Source: Neolecta irregularis DAH-3 (lineage: Eukaryota > Ascomycota > Neolectomycetes > Neolectales > Neolectaceae). Taken from it: DNA of 64,000 bases. Made by a program: the position numbers and the translations under genes. Position 1 is the first letter of the stretch, and every line of letters begins with the position of its first letter. Under the pieces are notes generated by a model that had not been told where the DNA came from, made no database searches, and worked only from the letters and a program-made list of their open reading frames with translations. The stretch spans positions 4,243 through 68,242 of the forward strand of contig LXFE01002636.1 of the NCBI GenBank assembly GCA_001929475.1, written 5' to 3'. Of the stretch, positions 29,587-42,300 are shown in pieces.

Positions 29587-31669
29587 ATGCAACCACCCAA
29601 CAAACCAATCCATTACCACATTTTGCTAACAATTCTCCTCCAGCGCAGATTCGTCCGAGCCTGTTTTCTGTCTCTTTGCGCCTGTTATACTGTTTCATAC
29701 ACCTTTGGATCCGGTCCATGTATACTTCCACCTCGGATTTTCTCTAATGAAAAGGGGTTTACACCCTTTTTCCTTGGACAAGTACCGGCTTCAGATCAAT
29801 CGGCCTCTTTCTTGCAATTTTTCCTATCTTTATCGCTCTAAAAGCGAACTTGCACGGTTATTTTGACCTCGAACGCCATCTGATCCATAGTGGCCTCAAC
29901 CTCTAGTACAACGATTGCTCGCACCTTCACCAAAAGACTCTTTCGATTCGGAGCGCTAAAAACTTGTTTAGCATATTTTATATCGGCAGCAATTTTTACC
30001 GGGTTCTACCTCGCAAACATCAATTCACAATTGAATCTAGGCATTTTGCAACATTCAAGGTACACCCATCCCATACCCGATTTAATAAAAGAAATTACGA
30101 GCTACCCCGCCTGAACGAGAGATTCATTTGGTTCATATTCAATGCGGGGTATCTCGCCTTTTCGTCCGCCCTTGTCCATATTGTCATGGACTGTGATCGA
30201 TTAGCTATCCCAATCTTCTCGGTCCTCTGTGGAAATGAAGCCCACTGACCTTTTAGAGTGATATATTTACAAAACTCAAGACTAGCCTTCCCGGAACTTT
30301 AATGATTTCCATAATTCACACCATTGCCGCTGCAACTACTGTACCGATCGCTTATGTCATCATTCGCAGATCATTATGGCTCACTATTTTGAAAACTACC
30401 AGATTATTTACAAAGTATATCATATCAGAACCATATATTGACTCGTAGAGTACAACGTTCAAACATGTTGCCGGTCTTTCCCCTTGGACCAGAATTGTTC
30501 CTCAGATCGTTTTGGCTTTCGTTTAGGGTGGTCACATTATGGCAGTTATCACGTCTGCTCTTTAATGTCTACCTTTCTCAAGTAAGAATTTGAAATCCAA
30601 ATCTGACCAAAGGGACCCATTGTAAAAGGGAGAACTGTAAGTTCGAAATCGGCAGAACCCAACGGGTCGTTGATTACTGGACTGCAAGTATCACAAAAAG
30701 AGCTTACCCAGGTAAGTTGGAGCGCTTTCTTCAAATACTGATATCACAGTTGATGGCATTCGAAGAGCTCTTGTATATTGCTAATCACGACGAAACCCGC
30801 CGCGCCAGTATCTTCAAGGAAGTACATCGCTCGTCTTCGTCATCTGCCTGGAAACAAATCTCTGAAGAATGTCTCAAAGTTACTAGCCAAATAATGGACA
30901 ATCTTCGTACTCTAGGAATAATAAAACCGCCTCAATGTATTCCTCTTGAATATTTTTATTTTCCTTACACAAGAAGCATCGAATATCCAGCCCCAGCAAA
31001 CTATGCATATATCCTCACTAGGATCTCCGATACTCGTCAAAAGTGAAAACATATTCGTTACTGGAGCACAGCCGCGTCGTACTCTTGATAAACTCAAATC
31101 TACAAATCAAGGACCATCGTCACCAACCTCGCCGCTTGCAAAGATACAACTTCCTCCCGCCCAAGAGCTTACACAGAAAGCACAAGCCGCTGCATCGGAC
31201 TGGATGACTGGTTTCTATGCTTCCTGGATTGGATGGCCCTTTAGAGAAACTTTGCAATTCAAGAGTCAAATGATTATTCCAAAAATGGCATTACAAGTTG
31301 CCGCTATCTCTGGTACATATCCACCCTATTTAATCTAAATTACAAGCCTTGTCAAAGTTTATCGTTCGGTCGATCAAGGAAGATGATATGGGACTTGTCC
31401 AGCACGATATCCCCCGAATCCTTGAATCCCTCCTCGTCACTGAAACCGCTTTGAAAAGGTTTGTGAAGAGGCCACCTGTCCATCCAACAGATATCGAATC
31501 ACTGACATCTCCCAAGCCAATCATATTAGAAGAAATCAGCTCAGTGTTGAAAGCCATTGATTTTGCATTCTCGGATGTTGTGGAGACGTTTGGTGTTCAT
31601 TTGAGTAATTTGAAATTAGCTCCAGAGGTTATTGAAAGATGTCAAGAAATCATGGATTCTTCAATGTAA
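29587..31669 (+). CDS. NDC1: Nuclear pore membrane protein NDC1/Cut11
   Basis: Six-span nuclear envelope nucleoporin that anchors pore complexes and spindle pole bodies. The N-terminal exons supply hydrophobic spans (HYHILLTILLQRRFVRACFL, LFLAIFPIFIALKANLHG, LKTCLAYFISAAIFTGFYLA, FNAGYLAFSSALVHIVMD, and an AAATTVPIAYVII-type span). The soluble C-terminal half includes LMAFEELLYIANHDETRRAS, FKEVHRSSSSSAWKQISEEC, DWMTGFYASWIGWPFRETLQ, then SKFIVRSIKEDDMGLVQHDI and PRILESLLVTETALKRFV. The DDMGLVQ-D-IPRIL segment is typical for the fungal family. Several short introns, not all placed. The total length (about 560 residues) is right. Confidence 0.8.
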
Positions 31670-31729
31670 AAAATAATAATAGGAATTTACAGTTTACTAC
31701 CGAGCCGTACCACGAATAACGAACGAAAT

Positions 31730-32480
31730 CTAGAACAACTCTGAAAAAAAGCGGGATATCCGCATTTGAGCTCCTTCAAAATCAAATGCTGGTCTCGCGT
31801 CAATATAAAAGCTAGGTGCGATTGGTCTTCGTTCGTTAGGTTTTCCAGAGTAATAATCAATGACATAATGCACTTTTTTACCACAACGATCCACGATCCA
31901 ATCATGACGATCAAAAGGTGGCTCATACCTTCGAGTCTAAACAACCTGAAAAAAGAGAGATAAATATACCCTAAAAGTTTCATAAATCTTGCTTTTGGAC
32001 TGAGTTTTTGTGGGTTTCCTTCAAATTTGAGCAATTTTGGGCCTCCGCATCTACTGTATTAGTAAAACTATCCCAGAAAGAAAATTACATTGTACCGCCT
32101 CTTCCTTTTTCCCATTTCATGATTTCCATCCACGTGCGTTCATTGACGGCGTTGTGCACAGGAACGACATATTTCATATCTTTTTCTTCTGGTTTCTGCT
32201 GTTTCCGTATCATTGAGTCGAAAAACATTTGTTCAGAGGGATATATCCAATTTTGACTTGATTGATCCGATCGCGGTATTGAACTTAGTTGTCGAGATTT
32301 TGAAAGAATGGTTTTCTGAGACGTGCGAGATTCTTGTTGAGGATGAACGGGCATTTGGTTTAATGGTGAAATTTCGACTGTTGAGGAATCTGAAGATGTT
32401 GCGGCATTGAGTAGCCATGTTTCTCTGGAACTATGATCTACTGGACATTTTGGTTGGTCAGAACTCGCCTTGCAAGACAT
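31730..32480 (-). CDS. Holocytochrome c-type synthase (cytochrome haem lyase)
   Basis: Mitochondrial intermembrane-space enzyme that attaches haem to apocytochrome c or c1. The start [20 protein letters not shown] carries one Cys-Pro-Val haem-regulatory motif. The N-terminal half is low in order ([20 protein letters not shown]), then [40 protein letters not shown], and after introns [40 protein letters not shown] and a C-terminal [16 protein letters not shown]. Whether it is the CYC3 (cytochrome c) or CYT2 (cytochrome c1) paralogue cannot be decided. It is divergent from mevalonate diphosphate decarboxylase with only 109 bp between start codons. Confidence 0.88.
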
Positions 32481-32589
32481 ATTTTTGGATTACAGGATTA
32501 GGAGTTTCGAAATTTTCAACAAACCGTCCGTAACTCCTCCATCGTCCTTTTTTTTCAAATAAACACCGGTGTGGTGGTTGTATTTCCAT
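32481..32589. promoter_or_regulatory. Short divergent promoter region, haem lyase / MVD1
   Basis: 109 bp between two divergent start codons. No defined motif stands out, but both promoters must lie here or extend into the genes. Confidence 0.45.
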
Positions 32590-33785
32590 ATGCCTCAAAT
32601 ATACCAGGCATCTGTAACGGCTCCAGTTAACATTGCGGTATCTTACCATGTAGTCGCTGCTGATTGCAACAGGTTATCAAATACTGGGGTAAACGTTGCA
32701 CAAAGCTGAATCTCCCTACAAATTCATCCCTATCCGTTGCCCTTTCCCAAGAGAATTTACGGACTCTCACTACCGCTTCATGCTCGGAACAATTCGACAA
32801 GGACATTCTCTGGCTGAATGGATCAGAGGAAAATGTTGCTTCAAATAGTAGATTGATCATTTGTATTGAAAATCTCAGACTCCTTCGATCTCGAGTCGAA
32901 AAAGAAAACCCTGGAAGTCAAACCTTGAGCAAAATGAATCTACATATTGTCTCAGAGAACAACTTTCCGACAGCAGCAGGTCTCGCTTCTTCGGCAGCGG
33001 GTTTCGCAGCCCTAGTCTACGCCATTGCAAACCTCTACAAACTCCCACAATCGGAAATTCAACTCTCTAGAATTGCACGTCAAGGCTCAGGAAGCGCCTG
33101 TCGATCCCTGTTTGGCGGCTACACATCTTGGGAAATGGGAAATAATGATGATGGATCAGATTCACAAGCCCAACAAGTCGCCACGAAATCCCACTGGCCA
33201 GATATGAAAGCTGCCATTCTTATAATCTCTGCTGCTAAAAAGGGCGTAAGTTCAACAAGCGGGATGCAAGCTACCGTTGCTACATCCACCTTATTCACAT
33301 ATCGAGCTCAACATATTGTTCCAATAAGAATGCAGGAGATGAAGAAAGCTATCGCTGCCCGAGATTTTCAGTCATTTGCAGAATTGACTATAAAAGACTC
33401 GAATCAATTTCATGCCGTTTGCTTGGATACTATGCCGCCCATCTTTTATTTGAATGATACTTCGAGATATATTATTCGACTGGCAGAGGAGCTTAATCGT
33501 GTTGCGGGGAAATATGTTGCCGCATATACCTTTGATGCTGGTCCCAATGCTGTTTTATATTATCTTTCTGAGAACACACAATTGGTGTTGGGATTGTTTA
33601 GGGAATGCTATAGAAAGGCCAAGGGATGGAGCTCGGATGCCAGGCCGTGCGTGCCCGAGGGGTTTAACTTGGGTCTGATTAAAAATGTTGGTACAGGCGT
33701 GTGTCAAGTTATTTTGACAGAAGTTGGGGACGGGCCAAAGGAGACTGACGAGTCGCTTATCAATGAAAAAGGATTACCTCGATAA
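32590..33785 (+). CDS. MVD1: Mevalonate diphosphate decarboxylase
   Basis: GHMP-kinase-fold enzyme making isopentenyl diphosphate, the last step of the mevalonate pathway. The first exon MPQIYQASVTAPVNIA joins after a 35-nt intron to VIKYWGKRCTKLNLPTNSSL. Then come SVALSQENLRTLTTASCSEQ, NFPTAAGLASSAAGFAALVY (the ATP-binding loop), RQGSGSACRSLFGGYTSWEM with the conserved GSACRS, ISAAKKGVSSTSGMQATV and AAYTFDAGPNAVLYYLSEN with the catalytic Asp in TFDAGPNA. The final exon is continuous to LINEKGLPR. The length (390 residues) fits the family. Confidence 0.95.
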
Positions 33786-34120
33786 AAACTTTTTGAACTT
33801 ATCAAACAGTGGCAGCAAAAGGTTTGCCGGCAATACGTATGAGATATCTGCAATATACGTTCACAAGTGCAGTTAGAGTACATGAATCTCAGTTTAATGA
33901 CCATTTCAATGTCATACAGTGTTCTCTATCATGATTTTGCCTTCCACAATGCTTCGAGTGCTATCGCAAAGCATGAATGGGAACCGCACTCACAACACAA
34001 ATATTCCTCTAGACCACGTCTGGTCATAAAGACAAGAAGCAAGACAACTTGTTTATGAACAGAACTCTACTTTTTATATTTGTACAAACTCCCCATTCTA
34101 ATCCAAGGAAATGTAACTCT
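33786..34120. other. Convergent intergenic spacer
   Basis: 335 bp between the tail-to-tail MVD1 and ELP1 genes. It should hold both 3' ends; no gene or defined terminator motif can be pointed out. Confidence 0.4.
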
Positions 34121-37100
34121 TCAGCTAATAAACGATAGTCCTTGGAAATCTTCAAGGTCCGGCGGTTCCCTCTTCACAGTTTGCACAGAAACATCTCCCG
34201 CTTCATCAAACAAAGCAACTTGCCCATCAATAAAAATTTCGTCAATTCCATTCTTCACATCTAAAATCAACATACTAAAACGTAGTTGAATTTCCAAGGC
34301 TTGTTCAAACATGCCAAACCGAATTAATGCGGAAAGCAATCTATCAATTTCATCTCTTGAGGAATTTATGCGTTCGATTAAACGCCTGATTGAATTTATG
34401 AGGTAATCTTCTTCGTAAATTGTACCTTTCTTTCCTCGAGCTTTCTTGCGCTCTTCTCGACGCTTACTTTTACTGCTTTGCTTACGCATAGAGGCAGTAG
34501 ACCGAGCTGTTCGGCCTGTGTATCTGGTGAATAAGGATGCAGAGGTAGACATGTCAGTGGGTGCTAGTGAAATGTTGTCCGGCACATCTTCTTCTCCCGT
34601 TGTTTCGAAAATGGAATCTGCATACACATCAACTCCAAAAATTCTGACTTGGAAAAATAATACCCGGACCGTCGGTTTTTTTCGTTCGAAGGATTCTCAA
34701 ACGTTGGCTTTGTGCAATATACTGAGCTTGGAAATCGGAGACTAGTTGGCTGATTATCACAAACCCTTCAACAACACTAGGTTTCACAGCACTTTGAAGG
34801 AGTTCATGACGTCCCTTTGCCGTGACCGCTCTGCAAGCCTCCGCGTACTCATTCCCTTTACACCATGCTTCAACTGCACCTTCAAGATCATCAAGGTACT
34901 CCAATCTAATCGTTGCCGCCGCAGCATACTGACGTTTCTCAATCATCATTGCAGAAAGTTGACGGGATAAAGTTTGGATGGAATTCGGCGGCGACAAGGG
35001 GATTCGAGATGCGATTGAAAGACATTCGCGCCATGATCCAGCTAACGAATAACTTTCAAGGGCCTTGGAATCCCGACTTATAGATTCATAAGCCAAGCCC
35101 GCTTCGTGGTAATTCTTTTGCGAGTGGAGATAAGTAGCATAAAGTTCGAGCATAGACTATATTGTCAACAATACGAGTGAAGGGATGATTACAGCATGTT
35201 TGGGTTTATCGTGCTTTAGTGATTTGAGAGCATGAAGATAGAGCGTGTGTACATTGGTATATATCTTGGCTTCTTCAAAAGTCGTCGGGGTGTCCATGCG
35301 GAGGAGATTATCCAAGGCCTTTGAATAACGTTTAAGATGATCGTTGATTGTATATTGTCGACGTTCCGAGTCCATTGAATGGAGCTGTTGAAGGAATGGC
35401 ATGAATTCTCTGGGATCCTTGAATAATCAACAACTGACTCCATCCGAGAAGTACCTTTTGAGAATTATTGGCAATCAACATGGCGAGTTCTAGATCATAT
35501 AATCCAAGACTGTAATCAAATAGCTTGTTGACATCTGCCAGGAAACATATATGTTCAATGGCTCCGTCCACCAGTAATGAACCCTTGGCTAATCGCTCAG
35601 TTGACTCTATATACGGAGGCGTACATTTCAATTTACTAATCAGCGCAAGGGCAGCTTCAAGATCTGCCGGCGTTTTGCTACAATGGGCAGTAGTCATCGA
35701 CTGCAAGTGCGTATCCATAAACTCACGCTCCAAAACGTCTAAAATGGCATCACATACCCTTACTGACTTACTCAGACTAGAAAGAGGGATTTGATTGTTC
35801 TCGTTGGTAACGTGGGGAGTGTCCTTGTACATTGAAACCGTGACGTCTTCTTCCCTTTGAGATTAAACTAGGATGAAGGTGAGATCTACTTGAGCATCGA
35901 TAGGAACAGATCCAAATACTCGACTTTAGAAATCTGAGTAACAAAAAGCGCAATATTATTCATAAACTGATCGAATCGATAATCGCACAGGATATTAAAA
36001 TCAATTCGATGTGTCCGACAGATATCGAATGCCAAGCGGTATTCCAAACTAGCCATGAATATTCATTTTATACAGCTGAGAAAAATACTTGTCTATAACA
36101 GATCTGACTTTTGCCAGGACTAGAGTTCGCGGAGTGATAGTTTCGAGGTTTCCTCGAGGCATTTGCAGGACTATAGCGTATTTCGAGGGTAGAACAGAGA
36201 CGATTCGAGATCCTCTTTCAATTGGTCTAATCCGTTCATCAAAAGAATCAAGGTTGATTTCTGGCAGTGGTTGCGACTCTAATCGGTCAACGTGGCCTCG
36301 AGCAATGAGAGAGTACCGTCCAGGAGCGCCGACAGGCGAATAAAGCGGATCGTATGTTGAGTCGCAGTATATACCAAGTACGGTTTGGAGATGACAAATG
36401 AAGTACATGAAGATGAGATTTGTCTCTGATTGGCGAAAAGTTTCCCGTTTTCATTGAGAGCGACAACGAGTATCTGGAGTATGAGTTTTATCGACACGGC
36501 TTCCGTATACCTCTCTGTCAATATCAATCGCTTCCAAATGACATGCTTGAAATGGATAATTCGTGATTTCTCCACCAGCTTCAAGACCGTTTCGAGAATA
36601 TCTCAGAGTATGTACGGTGCCATTGTCAGATTGATAAACGACTGTATCGTGGGAGTCTTGAAGTCTAGTAAGAAATGAGATGCTGGAGACTGCTTTTGAT
36701 GACAGTTGAGACGATGAATAAAGGATTAATTTGTTTCCCTCGGGTTTGTCCGCTACAACGATGAAGAGTTCATCGTCGAGCAAAACAATTTGTCGAGCTA
36801 CACCATCTATTGATTCCAGTCTAAAGGTCATTAGAATTGCTACTAGTTCTTATCAGTACGGAGTCGATGTGAGAACTGAGGGTGATCTCACGGATTTGAG
36901 AGCGTTTGTACTCAAACCCTCCCATTCGATAATATCCACGAAATCTTGCCTTAGTGCTGCAATTCTCAGCGAGTTTGGCGAAACTGAAACGTGTTTTATA
37001 GGTGTTTCGAGATTTAAATCTCGAAAAGACATTGGGGGAGGTATATTTACAAGTCGTAGTGGAGTTAACTTTAGTATTTCTTGGACTGTCAGACTTGACG

Positions 37101-38419
37101 ACTGAAATAATCATACTCCCATCAACAACTGGAATAAGGCCATAATCGTTTGGTGCGCTGTTTGACGAGCTGATCGTTGACCACACAAAAGTATGGACCT
37201 CCACGAAATCTTGAGATTAGTTAGTGAAGCAAATTATTTTCTACCTCCTTGATGGACTAACAGTTCAAGAGGCTTCTCCGGATGCCAATGAATAGCTCGA
37301 ATAGCTCGTATCGGAAAATTACAGTTGTGGCAGATTTCTTGTTTTAGATAGTAATGGTAATTGCTCATTGTCCACAGTTGCACTTTATCTTTCAGTAACA
37401 CGGCAAGGATGGTGGAATCAACATTCCACTTTGTCTCGCAGATTTCTTCGTTGGCAGAAATGACTTGTTCTAAATTGAATTCGCCATGACGAAGACCATT
37501 TCTCTCGAAAAACACGGTTTGCAAGGTGCCATTATTTCTTTGTATACTCGCAATAAGATTTCCCGAAGGCCTCCAACTGAGTTGCCCTTCCAGTCCGTCG
37601 ACAGGTTCAGAGATGCTATCGAATACACCCTCTCGACTGTAAACGCGGATAGCTCGTCTCTTTTCGTCTTCGACTCGGGAAATCGCTACATATGCGCTAT
37701 CTCCCCGCCAGCTGATTCTGACTTTTCCATCGTCTAGAGGGCTGATGATTCCTTGATCGAGTTTCTCAGGTAGAGTGGGATCTCGGGGTACTGCTTTAGC
37801 TCGTTTCCCGCGAAACTGGGTTTCTGCACGGCCCCAACCGAGGGATACCTGGTTTGAATGGAGAGTGATGTCGTCTGCGGAGAGTGGAATATCTGCAATG
37901 ACATTGAGTGATTTTGTCATGAGAAGAAGCGAAGAGGTTCCTGTTTTATTAATCATTATGAAAAAAAATACTTGAAATACCTGTAACGAGACACAAGACT
38001 TGCTGATCGGGTGCCCATGAAGCTGCTAAGATGCCACCTTTGATGGTTCCGACTATTTCAGTTTTTTCATGGTCAACTGTGGGGTCCTCTGGCACAAAGA
38101 TGATGTCTCCTTTCATCATACAAAGACATATTGTGCCCAGTTCTGAAAGAAGCTGCATATCCACTATTTCATCGATTTCCGAGGTTGGCAAGTCCCAAGA
38201 GGCCACAGTCTCGACAAAGGCCGAGCGCTGAGCCCTGTCAGTATGCGACAATGGACAATCATTTATTACTCTTCGCTGTATTTCCACAGAGGCAGCTTGG
38301 TCTGACGGGCCCAGGGCGACAAGTAATGCATCAGTAGGGTCTACGACGACAAATGACAGAGGCAGCAAAGAAGATGCATAAGACAGACGCGTGCGCCGCG
38401 TGGGAATGAGATTCCGCAT
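34121..38419 (-). CDS. ELP1: Elongator complex subunit 1
   Basis: Largest Elongator scaffold, needed for tRNA wobble-uridine modification. The start MRNLIPTRRTRLSYASSLLP enters the N-terminal WD40 propellers: LGTICLCMMKGDIIFVPEDP, KVRISWRGDSAYVAISRVED, LSWRPSGNLIASIQRNNGTL and EICETKWNVDSTILAVLLKD. After the second propeller come a TPR-like helical region (LELYATYLHSQKNYHEAGLA, AVEAWCKGNEYAEACRAVTA) and a basic stretch SSKSKRREERKKARGKKGTI, which corresponds to the tRNA-binding basic region before YEEDYLINSIRRLIERINS. The C-terminus ends GDVSVQTVKREPPDLEDFQG. About ten short introns. The length (about 1,270 residues) fits the family. Confidence 0.93.
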
Positions 38420-38604
38420 GGACTATATCGCCGTCGGAGTTTGAGGGGTGTCGAAGAAAAAAAAGGCGAGGCCAAAGAGCAGACACGCGTAGTCATTCAT
38501 GTGTACACAGAGTGAAGTCAGGGCATGGAAGAGTATGTGCAATTGAGTATATGCAGCTGAAATAGAGTATCTGCGGGATGTATGCACCGTCAAAAACGGC
38601 TGTT

Positions 38605-39011
38605 TTAGACGGTAGAAGCGTTTGCCTTGCTGCTGTAGGAGAGTGAGCACGGGTGGCAGATAAGCACGGGCTACATACCGCTGAAATTTCACCTGCACTG
38701 GTTAATACATACAACACACTGGCACAAACCATGACAAACGGAATAGAAAAGCCCGTGCCTGTGCAGGTGGTGAGCAGATGTTCGCGTAGACGTATACCAA
38801 AGAAAAGGGCGAGTTTAATGGCGAGACCAATCTTGTTGTCTGTGCGAAAAGGCAGATTCCTCGTGGTTAATTTGAGTCTTTGTATTTGTTGAGGGATGTC
38901 AAACCTGCGAGGGCCTTCAGGGAAGTGAGCAAGGCGGACAAGGCGCGGATTCAGCAGGCGGCGTGAAGTTGAGGCACTGACAGAACGCAGAGAGGCGATG
39001 AGAGGTAGCAT
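38605..39011 (-). CDS. COX8: Cytochrome c oxidase small subunit (Cox8/VIIc type)
   Basis: The start MLPLIASLRSVSASTSRRLL with NPRLVRLAHFPEGPRRFDIP forms a mitochondrial presequence of about 30-40 residues. The mature part reads LPFRTDNKIGLAIKLALFFG, after an intron GTGFSIPFVMV, after another intron KFQR, and a short tail SKANASTV. The single membrane span with KIGLAIK-x5-G-x-GFSIPF matches subunit VIIc/Cox8. Splice choices for the tail are inferred: the last coding bases are at 38605. An alternative reading without the last intron would run to 38423 into the ELP1 start region. Confidence 0.75.
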
Positions 39012-39370
39012 CTGGCTGGGATTGTTCTATAGGTGCGGCAGGGCAGCACTGCCGGAAGCATAATCCTCGTTTTTTTATTCTACACACAGAATACGGTCAC
39101 AAGTGCTGCACGAGTACTTTTTATGAGCGAATATATTTTGTATGTTGTATGGAGAATTTGCAATGTTGCACAGTGAGGAACCAAACTCGGCTGTGCAACA
39201 CACAGAGCCAGCATATTAATCCTCCGACTGCATTGTGCATAAAGTTTCTATCCTATACAGGGGGATCTACTCCCAGACACTGCACGAGAATTTTTCAATT
39301 TGTGCAATACATCAACGGCATTTTACCTAATTGCAAGAATATTTACACTCATCCAGCAGACTGAAAATCC
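39012..39370. promoter_or_regulatory. Divergent intergenic region COX8 / MTR4
   Basis: 359 bp with TTGCAC/GTGCAA elements, including a perfect inverted repeat at 39164-39200, and a GTGCAA-like element near 39300. It should contain both promoters. Confidence 0.4.
39164..39200. repeat. Inverted repeat TGTTGCACAG ... CTGTGCAACA
   Basis: Exact 10-bp arms at 39164-39173 and 39191-39200 with a 17-bp spacer. This could be a paired protein-binding site or a weak hairpin. Confidence 0.7.
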
Positions 39371-42300
39371 ATGGACCAGCTGTTTGATGTCTTCACCACC
39401 CTGCCCTCTGCTTCTGCTGCTCAGGACAACAGCCAAAGAGACCCAGACTCGGTGCAGTCAAACAAGGAAAAGAAGAAAAAATCACAGGACAAGAAGGCGA
39501 AACAGATCGCCGCCAATCGCCCGCCCAGTTCTACGTCCCTTAACTCTAATGACATCGATCCTGCTTCCCAAAAACGCATCCGTCCGCTTGGCTACATTCC
39601 TGCAAATAAACGCCAGAGACTGGAAAAATCGCATCCGACTCCTCTTGTTACAGATGCTTTTGAGACCCATGGTGCTGTGAAAGTCACTGCCTCCTCCGGT
39701 CTTCAGGCTCCCTCGGCTTCTGATGGAACTGCTCTTATCCTCAATCACCAGATCAGACATCAGGTCGCTTTGCCGCCTGATTACAATTACGTCTCCATTG
39801 CCGCCCATGTTCCTCGCGATCCGCCCACTCGCTCCTACAACTTTACACTCGATCCTTTCCAGGCCGTCTCAATCGCTTCAATAGAGAGAGAAGAGAGCGT
39901 CCTAGTTAGTGCCCATACCAGTGCAGGAAAGACCGCCGTCGCAGAATACGCAATTGCCCAAAGTTTGAATTTCAAGCAACGAGTCATCTATACCAGCCCA
40001 ATCAAAGCGTTGAGTAATCAGAAATACCGTGAGTTGTTGGCTGAATTTGGCGACGTCGGATTGATGACTGGAGATGTTACCCTAAACCCAACAGCCAGCT
40101 GTCTCGTCATGACTACCGAAGTAAGCCATTCAACATACCCTGTTTACACATAGATTTTGCGCTCAATGTTGTACCGCGGTTCCGAAATCATGCGAGAAGT
40201 AGCTTGGGTCATCTTTGACGAAATTCATTACATGCGAGATAAAGGTGCAATACACTTGCATCCTCAGACCCTGACTCTCAGAACGCGGTGTAGTGTGGGA
40301 GGAAACAATCATCCTTCTACCCGACAAAGTCCACTACGTTTTCCTCTCAGCTACTATTCCAAACGCAATGCAATTCGCCGAATGGATTTGCAAGATCCAC
40401 CAGCAGCCTTGTCATGTCGTTTATACGGATTTCCGTCCTACACCTCTTCAGCACTATCTCTTTCCTGCTGGAGGCGATGGAATACACCTTGTACTAGACG
40501 AAAAAAGTCTATTTCGCCAAGATAACTTCCAAAAGGCAATGGGAACCCTTATCGAAAAAGCAGGCGACGATCCCGCCTCGGCTATCGGCAAAAAGGGAAA
40601 GAAGGGAAAAATCGGCAAGGGAGGCACAAAAGGTCCATCGGATATATACAAAATTGTAAAAATGATAATGTCCAAGAACCACAGCCCAGTCATCGTCTTT
40701 TCTTTCAGCAAACGGGAATGCGAGGCTCTGGCATTGCAAATGAGTAAACTCGAATTCAATGACGGCAAGTTGCTCTAATTATGTCAATATGCTGATTTTA
40801 GGCGATTCGCAAGAACTAGTCCAAAGTATTTTCAATAGCGCGATTAATTCGCTCGCAGAGGCAGATCAAGACCTTCCTCAGATTAAGCATATTCTTCCCC
40901 TGCTGAAACGAGGTATCGGTATCCATCATTCTGGACTTCTCCCCATCTTGAAAGAAGTCATCGAGATTCTGTTCCAAGAAGGTCTCATTAAAGTTCTCTT
41001 CGCAACGGAGACATTCTCCATTGGTCTAAACATGCCCGCCAAAACCGTAGTTTTCACAAACGTGCGAAAATGGGATGGAAAGATGTCTCGATGGTTGTCT
41101 TCTGGAGAGTATACTCAGCAATCAGGTCGAGCAGGTCGCCGTGGTCTTGATGATCGCGGTATCGTCATCATGATGGTTGACGAAAAGATGGACCCTGTCG
41201 CCGCAAAAACCATGATCACCGGAGAGGCTGATCGTTTGAACTCTGCTTTCCATCTCAGCTACAACATGATTCTTAATTTAATGAGAGTCGAAGGAATTTC
41301 TCCAGAATTTATGCTCGAGCGTTGTTTCTTTCAGTTCCAGAATAACGCCGGTATCCCAGACCTCGAGAAAGGTTATTTTTCGCCTAGTTCTTTTCTAATA
41401 TTCCAGAACAAGTGGCTCTTGAAGATGAACTTGCCGCATTTTCGATTGAAGACGAAATGACAATTGCGGATTACTACACTTTACGCCAAAATATTGATTC
41501 GCTTGCGGCGGATATGCGGGCCGTCATTAACCATCCTAATTTCTCATTGCACTTTATGCAACCTGGGCGCCTTGTGCATGTGAAACACGAAAAGACAGAC
41601 TTTGGCTGGGGCGCTGTCGTCAATTACAATAAGCGAACTCCCGGAAAAGTAAGTTTCCACTTCGCCGATGTACCACTGAGCCTTTAGGGCCAACGAGAAG
41701 AATATCCGCCTTTGCAGTCTTTTATCGTCGATGTATTATTATGGGTAGCCATCGATTCGCTGTCAGTCAAAGGACGGCAAGATATTACTAATGGAGTTCG
41801 ACCTCCTTTAGGTGACGAATCTGCGAGGATGGAAATAATTCCTGTGCTACTTTCAGATTTAGATGGAATAGGCCATATACGAGTATTCTTGCCAAAGGAA
41901 TTACGACAGCAGGAACAGAGGATGACTGTTCGCAAATCGATAAAAGAAGTTGAAAAGAGGTTTCCTGACGGAATCGCGCTGTTGGATCCAATTGAGAACA
42001 TGAATATTAAAGACGATTCATTTAAAAAGTTGATCAGGGTGAGTTATGTTGACGAAATTTATTGTCTAACTCTATCTAGAAGATTGAGATATTAGAATCC
42101 AGACTTCTGTCGAACCCTCTGCATGATTCTCCGCGTCTGGAAGAGCTGTATCAGAAATATTCAGGCAAAATAGAGACTCAAGAGAAGCTCAAGACCATCA
42201 GGAAAAAGATTGCTGCTGCCCAGGCAGTAATGCAGCTCGATGAGTTAAAATGTAGGAAACGAGTACTACGAAGACTTGGATTTACCACGAGCGCCGATGT

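Noticed and set aside
38423-38698. Extended COX8 C-terminus running toward ELP1
   Set aside because: Family members end soon after the membrane span; a further GT...AG intron gives a short tail with a stop at 38605, so the extension is probably an unspliced intron reading.
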